Of a DNA stretch of 64,000 nucleotides, positions 58,353 to 64,000 are shown one piece after another (position 1 is the stretch's first letter; each line of letters starts with the position of its first letter). The position numbers were made by a program, and so were the translations under genes. The notes beneath the pieces were generated by a model. That model was not told where the DNA came from and searched no databases. It was given only the letters and a program-made list of their open reading frames with translations. Where the stretch lies: assembly GCA_045536425.1 (NCBI GenBank), contig JAZSNN010000031.1, positions 1 to 64,000 on the forward strand, written 5' to 3'. Origin of the DNA: UBA11540 sp045536425. Its GTDB lineage: Bacteria; Bacillota; Clostridia; Oscillospirales; Ruminococcaceae.

Positions 58353-59525
58353 TCAGGATTTTTCTATATTAGCATTGCGCGAAATGGACAAAAGCACACC
58401 CACCTGCGCCAAAAGCATCAAAAGTGACGAGCCTCCGTAGCTGAAAAACGGAAGGCTTATTCCCGTATTGGGTATCGTATTGGTAACAACCGCAACGTTC
58501 AAAAGCGCCTGAAGTCCTACCTGCACGGTAAGTCCTACTGCGATAAGACATCCGAATTTATCCTGCGCCTTCATTGCTATTACAAAACCTCTCCAGATGA
58601 GAAGAGCAAACAGTATCAAAATTATTGCGGCACCGATAAAGCCGAGTTCTTCGCAGACAATTGCAAAGATAAAGTCGTTTTCGGATTCGGGAAGATACAT
58701 ATATTTCTGTCGGGAATTTCCAAGTCCGAGACCGAGAAGTCCGCCCGAGCCAATAGCATAGAGCGACTGCAGGGTTTGGAAACCGCTTCCAAGCGGGTCG
58801 TTTTCGGGATGGAGCCAGAATTCGATACGGCTCATAGCATACTGTACGACACCGGGTATCATAATGGCACCTGCTATCGCGGCAACAATGATGATTCCGC
58901 CGATGGCAAACCATCTGATTTTCGTACCGCCAACGAGCATTATCGAAAGACCGATGCACATAATGATTATCGTTCCCGAAAGGTGTGGCTCGAGCACCAT
59001 CAAGGCACCGATTATACCAAGGATAACCAAAAACGGAAGAACGCCGAATCTAAAGGTTTTCATCTTCTCGCCAAAGGTGGACGCAAGCTGTGCAAACATT
59101 ATGGTTACTGCAAACTTTGCTATTTCCGAAGGCTGAATATTTGCGATACTGCCGATGAATATCCATCTGCGGCATCCATTGACCGGAGGCATAAAAAGTA
59201 CCAGTACAAGAAGCGCTATTGTTACGAGCAGAATCGGAAATGCAAGGCGGTGGAAGATGCGATAGTCTACTCTGGAGACTATGAACATCACTACTACGCC
59301 CATTATCGCCCACAAGAGCTGTCGGCTGATAAAGGCAAAGCTATTGCCTTCGTTGTAGTACGCGGTAGCGTAACTGGCAGAAAAGAGCATAACGAGTCCT
59401 ATGGTGAGAAGCACCAGAACCAGTGTGAGAAGCGGTAGGTCTATTGGATTTTTCTTTTTCCTTGTTTTGCGTTCGGGCTGATTTATTGGAGCCTGTATTA
59501 CCTTACCGTTCTGCAAACCTTTCAC
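58353..59525 (-). CDS. ftsW: FtsW/RodA/SpoVE family glycosyltransferase (SEDS)
   Basis: 390 residues with about ten transmembrane segments. The conserved SEDS motifs NGCRRWIFIGSIANIQPSEIAKFA and ENDFIFAIVCEELGFIGAAIILILFALL are present, with the YGGSSLLMLLAQVGVLLSI end. It polymerises lipid II during division. In a dcw cluster next to murG it is most likely FtsW, although SpoVE is a close alternative. Confidence 0.92.
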   Translation of the reverse strand: MKGLQNGKVIQAPINQPERKTRKKKNPIDLPLLTLVLVLLTIGLVMLFSASYATAYYNEGNSFAFISRQLLWAIMGVVVMFIVSRVDYRIFHRLAFPILLVTIALLVLVLFMPPVNGCRRWIFIGSIANIQPSEIAKFAVTIMFAQLASTFGEKMKTFRFGVLPFLVILGIIGALMVLEPHLSGTIIIMCIGLSIMLVGGTKIRWFAIGGIIIVAAIAGAIMIPGVVQYAMSRIEFWLHPENDPLGSGFQTLQSLYAIGSGGLLGLGLGNSRQKYMYLPESENDFIFAIVCEELGFIGAAIILILFALLIWRGFVIAMKAQDKFGCLIAVGLTVQVGLQALLNVAVVTNTIPNTGISLPFFSYGGSSLLMLLAQVGVLLSISRNANIEKS

Positions 59526-59544
59526 CTCTTATTATATAGCTATT

Positions 59545-60576
59545 CTATATAGACATCAATACTGATATTATTGCCAACACGACACCGACTACGGTTACTG
59601 CAGAGAAAAGGAAAACTATCTTTACTTCGCTGTATCCGCTCATCTCAAAGTGATGATGTATGGGGGTCATCTTGAATATTCTTTTCTTTGTGAGCTTGTA
59701 GCTTGTCACTTGCATCATTACCGAAAGTGTTTCCACCAGATAAACGATGCCGACAAGTATCAAAAGAAGCGGTTTGTTGATGATAAAGCAGATACCTACC
59801 ACCATTCCGCCCAAAAACATCGAGCCTGTGTCACCCATAAAGACCTTTGCGGGATGGAAATTCCACAAAAGAAAGCCCAATGTTCCGCCCGCGAGTGCCG
59901 AAGAAAGTATCGCAGCATCGGTTCGGCTGAAAATTCCCGCGATGCTCATCATTCCCACTGCCGCAACGAAGGTTACCGAAGAAGCGAGTCCGTCGATGCC
60001 GTCTGTGAGGTTTACTGCGTTTACAAATCCAACAATGATGAACAGAGCGAAGGGATAGTAGAACAGCCCTAGGTCGAGCTCGTAGTTTATAAAGGGAATC
60101 TGCATCGTTGTTGATGCTTCGCCATACAGCTTATCGGTTATATACATACCCGCAAGGTAGAGGGTGCCAATGACAAGCTGCATAACGAATTTTTGCTTTG
60201 AGGTGAGTCCCATATTGCGTTTTTTGACGACCTTTATGTAGTCGTCTACAAATCCCAAAAATCCAAACGCCAATGCCATAAGCACCGTTATCGCAACACG
60301 CACAAGCATTTGGGTCTCGAGCTCGGGAAACTCCGGTGTGTAAAAAACACAGTAAAGCACAAATGCCACAACCACTGCTATTGCAGTGCCGATTATGAAC
60401 ATAAAACCGCCCATTGTGGGAGTCCCTTGTTTCGTTTTGTGCCATGTGGGGCCGTATTCCTCAATAATATTCTGTCCGTATTTTATCTTTCGAAGATACG
60501 GTATGAACCATTTACCTATTATGCCCGTTACTGCAAAAGCTATTACAGCGGCAATTATTACGGTGAGATTTGACAT
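59545..60576 (-). CDS. mraY: Phospho-N-acetylmuramoyl-pentapeptide transferase MraY
   Basis: 343 residues, about ten transmembrane helices. Motifs KQGTPTMGGFMFIIG, LGFVDDYIKVVKKRN, NAVNLTDGIDGLASSVTF and the C-terminal MTPIHHHFEMSGYSE are all MraY. It makes lipid I. Confidence 0.98.
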   Translation of the reverse strand: MSNLTVIIAAVIAFAVTGIIGKWFIPYLRKIKYGQNIIEEYGPTWHKTKQGTPTMGGFMFIIGTAIAVVVAFVLYCVFYTPEFPELETQMLVRVAITVLMALAFGFLGFVDDYIKVVKKRNMGLTSKQKFVMQLVIGTLYLAGMYITDKLYGEASTTMQIPFINYELDLGLFYYPFALFIIVGFVNAVNLTDGIDGLASSVTFVAAVGMMSIAGIFSRTDAAILSSALAGGTLGFLLWNFHPAKVFMGDTGSMFLGGMVVGICFIINKPLLLILVGIVYLVETLSVMMQVTSYKLTKKRIFKMTPIHHHFEMSGYSEVKIVFLFSAVTVVGVVLAIISVLMSI

Positions 60577-60578
60577 CT

Positions 60579-61931
60579 TTATTTCCCCTTGCTGTATTTT
60601 TCTATCAGTTCCTCAAACTTCATTCCGCGACTTGCCTTAAACCACAGAACGTCGCCTTGTTTTGTCGTTTCTATGAGGTATTTTGCAAGTTCTTCGCGGT
60701 CTTCAAACCAAGTAGCCTTTCCGCCCGACAAAGAACATCCTCTTTCATATTCTTTCGCTTCGTCACCGAGGCAAACAAGCTCGTCGATATTAAGCTCTGC
60801 ACAGAGCTTTCCTGCGTCAAAATGTCCTTGTTTACTAACCGAGCCGAGCTCGAGCATATCGCCGAGAACGGCTATTTTCCTGCCGTCTGTTGTCATCGAC
60901 GCGAGAGCCTTTAATGCGGCTGTTACAGAGTCGGGGCTCGCATTATAGCAGTCTTCAACAACGGTGGTATCCCCCACCCTTGTAATCCTCTGTCGCATAC
61001 CGCTGGGAGTATAGTTTTTGAGTCCTCTGACTATCTCCTCATCGGTCATATCAAAGTGCTTTGCTATCGCGTATGCCGCGAGGGCATTATATACATTGTG
61101 AATGCCGATGCAGGGGATTGTCGCCCTGACACCGTTTATCAAAAAGCTTGTATTTTCACCGTCAGATTCGATATCGGTTGCCATAATGTCGGCTTTTTTC
61201 TCGATGCCGTAGGTTATTATCGGGCGGTCGAGCTCCACGGTAGAAAGCATATCGTTATCAGTGTTTATAACAAGCGGTGACGATGCGTTCATTCCGTCGG
61301 TTATCTCGAGTTTTGCTTTCAAGATATTCTCTCGTGTACCGAGATTTTCGAGGTGCGACACACCGATGGTGGTAATTACCGAAATATCGGGAACGGCACA
61401 CATCGAAAGCTCGTGAATTTCTCCCAAGTCGCTCATTCCCATCTCGATAACAGCGGCTTCAAAGCTTTTATCAAGCTGCAAAAGCGTTTTGGGAAGACCA
61501 ATCTGATTATTGAGATTTCCTTGTGTTTTATGGGTATTAAAGCGTTCGGAAAGCACCGCGTAGATCATCTCTTTTGTGGTGGTTTTTCCAACGCTTCCCG
61601 TGACTCCAACCAGCTTTAGAGAGAGTTTGCTACGATAGAGGTGCGCTATATCAAGAAGTGCTTTTTCGGTGTTCTCAACAAGTATGAGGTTTTTTGCGGT
61701 TTTATCAACAAACGGGCTGTTTCTCTCCGCAACACAAGCCGAGGCACCTTTAGCAAAAGCATCATTGACAAACTTGTTTCCGTCGAACTTTTCTCCTCTA
61801 AGCGCCACAAACAGTGAGGCCTCGGGTGTACTGCGTGAATCGGTGGATATTTCGTTTATTTCTATATCACACATATTTTGGCAGGTTCCGTTTACTGCCA
61901 CGGCTATCTCGGAAAGCTTTAGCGGTTCCAT
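60579..61931 (-). CDS. murF: UDP-MurNAc-tripeptide:D-Ala-D-Ala ligase MurF
   Basis: 450 residues. The ATP-binding P-loop VTGSVGKTTTKEMIYAVL, ISTDSRSTPEASLFVALRG at the N-terminus, and DCYNASPDSVTAALKAL are typical of MurF. It adds D-Ala-D-Ala to the nucleotide precursor. It overlaps murE by one base. Confidence 0.97.
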   Translation of the reverse strand: MEPLKLSEIAVAVNGTCQNMCDIEINEISTDSRSTPEASLFVALRGEKFDGNKFVNDAFAKGASACVAERNSPFVDKTAKNLILVENTEKALLDIAHLYRSKLSLKLVGVTGSVGKTTTKEMIYAVLSERFNTHKTQGNLNNQIGLPKTLLQLDKSFEAAVIEMGMSDLGEIHELSMCAVPDISVITTIGVSHLENLGTRENILKAKLEITDGMNASSPLVINTDNDMLSTVELDRPIITYGIEKKADIMATDIESDGENTSFLINGVRATIPCIGIHNVYNALAAYAIAKHFDMTDEEIVRGLKNYTPSGMRQRITRVGDTTVVEDCYNASPDSVTAALKALASMTTDGRKIAVLGDMLELGSVSKQGHFDAGKLCAELNIDELVCLGDEAKEYERGCSLSGGKATWFEDREELAKYLIETTKQGDVLWFKASRGMKFEELIEKYSKGK

Positions 61932-63400
61932 TATTTCACAGCACTCCCTATGCCTTTTTCTTCTATTATTTTGCTTACTATCTCGCGCTCGTCAAAGCAA
62001 ACCGTGCCAAAATCGAGCACCTGATAGTCCTCGTGTCCTTTTCCTGCAAGAAGGAGAATGTCGCCCTTTTTCATATTGGTGACCGCCCATTCTATTGCAG
62101 TAAATCTATCGGCAATAGTAATATACGGGGTTTTATATTGTTCAAAGCCTTTTCCGGCTTCTTTGATTATTTTGTCAACAGGCTCTCTGCGCGGGTTATC
62201 CGACGTTAGTATCATAAAATCGGAATTTTCTGCCGCTGCAGCCGCCATCACAGGTCTTTTTTTGGAGTCGCGGTTTCCGGCACAACCAAATAGTATCGAA
62301 AGGCGTCGGTCACCCGAAAAACTGCGTATCGCCTGAAGTATCTTTTTTATTCCGTCGGGGGTGTGTGCATAGTCACAGATTATAGTATAGTTGTCATCGC
62401 TATATATGACCTCTGCCCTGCCCTTTACACCTTTGCATTTTGCTATACCCTCGGTGCAATCCGAAAGCTTTTCTCCTGCCGCTATACACGCGGAAACTGC
62501 TGCCATCGCGTTGGAAACCGAAAACTCGCCCGGCATCGCAAAGCTTACTCTGCCGATAAGGTCCATTCCGACAAACGCAAATCTAACGCCGTCTGCTTTG
62601 AACCTTATATCCTTTGCAGTGAAGTCTGCGCTATCACGACTTGTGGAGAAGGTTTTTACCGCTCTATTGTCATAGGTCAGTTTTTCGTAAAGGACTTCGC
62701 CATATTTATCGTCTAGGTTTATAACCGCCGTTTTCGACATATCAAAGAGCTTTGTTTTGGCATCAAAGTAGTTTTCCATACTCTTGTGATAATCGAGGTG
62801 GTCTTGTGTGAGATTTGTAAACACGCCAACGTCAAACTCACAGCCATCGAGTCTATGCTGGTCAAGCGCGTGGGAGGAAACCTCCATAACCGCATATTCA
62901 CAGCCCGCCTGCACCATTCTGTCGAGCAGAGCGTGAAGTTCCATCGGGTCGGGTGTAGTGTGCTTTGCGGGTATTTCGAGGTCATCTATCTTGTTGGAGA
63001 TAGTGCCGAGAAGTCCCACCTTATAGCCGTTGTGTTCGAGTATACTGCGGATAACGGTGGTTACGGTGGTTTTTCCGTTAGTGCCCGTAACTCCTATCAG
63101 CTTTATCTTCTTTGAAGGATATCCAAAGTAGGCACTGCACATCTTCGCGTATGCTTCGCGGCTGTTTTTGACGAGTATCTGGTTCTCAAGTCCGAGGTCT
63201 TTTTCAACGACCACAGCCCTTGCGCCTTTTTTCATCACATCGGATGCAAAGTCGTGTCCATCGATGTTAAAGCCCTTTATGCAAACAAACACGCTGTCCT
63301 TTTCCATAGCATCTCTCGAGTCGCAGGTAAGGACCGATATTTCAAAATCCTCGAAGCTTCCGCTATATTTAACATTCTCGAGCAGTTGTGATAAAAGCAT
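61931..63400 (-). CDS. murE: UDP-MurNAc-L-Ala-D-Glu:meso-diaminopimelate ligase MurE
   Basis: 489 residues. P-loop VTGTNGKTTVTTVIRSIL, DSRDAMEKDSVFVCIKG at the N-terminus, and the substrate motif TSDNPRREPVDKI. The DNPR motif marks enzymes that use meso-diaminopimelate, so this species probably has mDAP-type peptidoglycan. Confidence 0.97.
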   Translation of the reverse strand: MLLSQLLENVKYSGSFEDFEISVLTCDSRDAMEKDSVFVCIKGFNIDGHDFASDVMKKGARAVVVEKDLGLENQILVKNSREAYAKMCSAYFGYPSKKIKLIGVTGTNGKTTVTTVIRSILEHNGYKVGLLGTISNKIDDLEIPAKHTTPDPMELHALLDRMVQAGCEYAVMEVSSHALDQHRLDGCEFDVGVFTNLTQDHLDYHKSMENYFDAKTKLFDMSKTAVINLDDKYGEVLYEKLTYDNRAVKTFSTSRDSADFTAKDIRFKADGVRFAFVGMDLIGRVSFAMPGEFSVSNAMAAVSACIAAGEKLSDCTEGIAKCKGVKGRAEVIYSDDNYTIICDYAHTPDGIKKILQAIRSFSGDRRLSILFGCAGNRDSKKRPVMAAAAAENSDFMILTSDNPRREPVDKIIKEAGKGFEQYKTPYITIADRFTAIEWAVTNMKKGDILLLAGKGHEDYQVLDFGTVCFDEREIVSKIIEEKGIGSAVK

Positions 63401-63422
63401 CTGTTCTCACCTTTCCAGAGAA

Positions 63423-64000
63423 TTACGCCATTTCTTCCGTACTGACAAATTCTACTGTTACTACCGTTCCCGGAGCAACCCTTTCTCCCGCTGCGGGAGA
63501 TTGTGAAATGGCTTTTGTATTTCCGTCTGAGATATCTATTCCCGATATCTTTATGTTTAGATTTTTGTTGGTAAGTGCCTTGCTCGCCTGCTGACCCGAA
63601 AGCCCGATTACATCAGGCACCGCAACGGTTTTTTCTGTTGATTCCTGATCGGTATAAAGCACCACCGTTCCGCCCTTCGCAAGAGGCTCTCCTGCGCCCG
63701 GAATCTGCTTTACAACCTTATTTCCATCGCCTACGGTATAGACGTCGAAGCCACTGCTTTTGAGGGTGTTTTGCGCCTCATAGGGCTGTTCGCCTATAAG
63801 GTACGGAACGCTGATTTCAATAGACTCTAGGTCTTCTGCAGAATATTCGGGCTCTATACCGATGTATGGCAGGATATCAGCAAGGATATTTCCTACTACA
63901 GGAGCCGCGATAACGCTTCCGTATACGCTGTCATTGTGCGGCTCGTCGAGTGCGAGAAGTACTGCTATCTGCGGGTCATCGACGGGTGCAAATCCAAAGA
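63423..64000 (-). CDS. PASTA-domain penicillin-binding protein, C-terminal part (SpoVD/FtsI-like)
   Basis: The frame is open at the right edge; the N-terminal catalytic part is outside the window. The visible ~192 residues start with the end of the transpeptidase domain (FAPVDDPQIAVLLALDEPHNDSVYGSVIAAPV). Two PASTA domains follow (ISVPYLIGEQPYEAQNTLKSSGF and VAVPDVIGLSGQQASKALTNK). It lies just before murE, the usual dcw place of division or spore (SpoVD) PBPs. It cross-links septal peptidoglycan. Confidence 0.9.
   Translation of the reverse strand, partial: FGFAPVDDPQIAVLLALDEPHNDSVYGSVIAAPVVGNILADILPYIGIEPEYSAEDLESIEISVPYLIGEQPYEAQNTLKSSGFDVYTVGDGNKVVKQIPGAGEPLAKGGTVVLYTDQESTEKTVAVPDVIGLSGQQASKALTNKNLNIKISGIDISDGNTKAISQSPAAGERVAPGTVVTVEFVSTEEMA

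Overview
The window looks like the chromosome of a Gram-positive, Clostridia-like bacterium (Bacillota, probably an uncultured gut lineage). The evidence is a dcw cluster running PBP-murE-murF-mraY-ftsW-murG-murA-ftsQ-ftsZ, a PASTA-type PBP, a DtxR/feoAB iron locus with a tiny Cys-rich Feo protein, rubrerythrin, and AGGAGG ribosome binding sites throughout. I cannot fix the genus from sequence alone.

Positions 1 to about 40,150 are most of a temperate contractile-tailed (myovirus-like) prophage, read entirely on the + strand. Its left end and integrase lie outside the window. The order is: replication and recombination (DUF2800 nuclease, DUF2815 ssDNA-binding protein, family A DNA polymerase, VapE-like primase-helicase, VRR-NUC, SNF2 helicase); three DNA methyltransferases among the early genes, two of them frame-disrupted (an m6A D12 enzyme and a circularly permuted m5C enzyme); a late regulator; packaging and head (TerS, TerL, portal, MuF, scaffold, capsid); connectors; sheath, tube, and a tail-assembly chaperone with a textbook A AAA AAC -1 slippery site; tape measure; LysM/XkdQ/DUF2577/DUF2634/gpJ/DUF2313 baseplate; tail fibre; then a diversity-generating retroelement (DGR); and a lysis cassette.

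The DGR is the most striking system. The target gene (34128-35906) ends in a 111-bp variable repeat (VR). A near-identical template repeat (TR) lies 221 bp downstream, and a DGR-type reverse transcriptase (FMDD) follows. By hand alignment 18 of 24 template adenines differ in the VR, against one of 87 other bases. A 7-bp hairpin with a GGTA loop directly follows the target stop codon. No Avd accessory gene is adjacent.

The prophage abuts the 3' end of ssrA (tmRNA), a common phage integration site. Beyond it (40,225-64,000) is host chromosome: ssrA-smpB, a GtrA-like gene, recR-ybaB-dnaX and the SRP RNA; a SAM methyltransferase; rubrerythrin; a polar amino acid ABC transporter; a secreted glucosaminidase-like protein; a YcxB-like protein; an S23-type four-helix-bundle gene behind an unusual array of short hairpins; tRNA-Thr; a DtxR-family regulator divergent from feoAB, with two operator palindromes; and the dcw cluster on the - strand, running off the right edge inside a PASTA PBP gene.

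The prophage carries many G8-G9 or C8-C9 tracts. At least two coincide with reading-frame breaks. They may reflect phase variation, decay or homopolymer sequencing error, and the sequence alone cannot decide.
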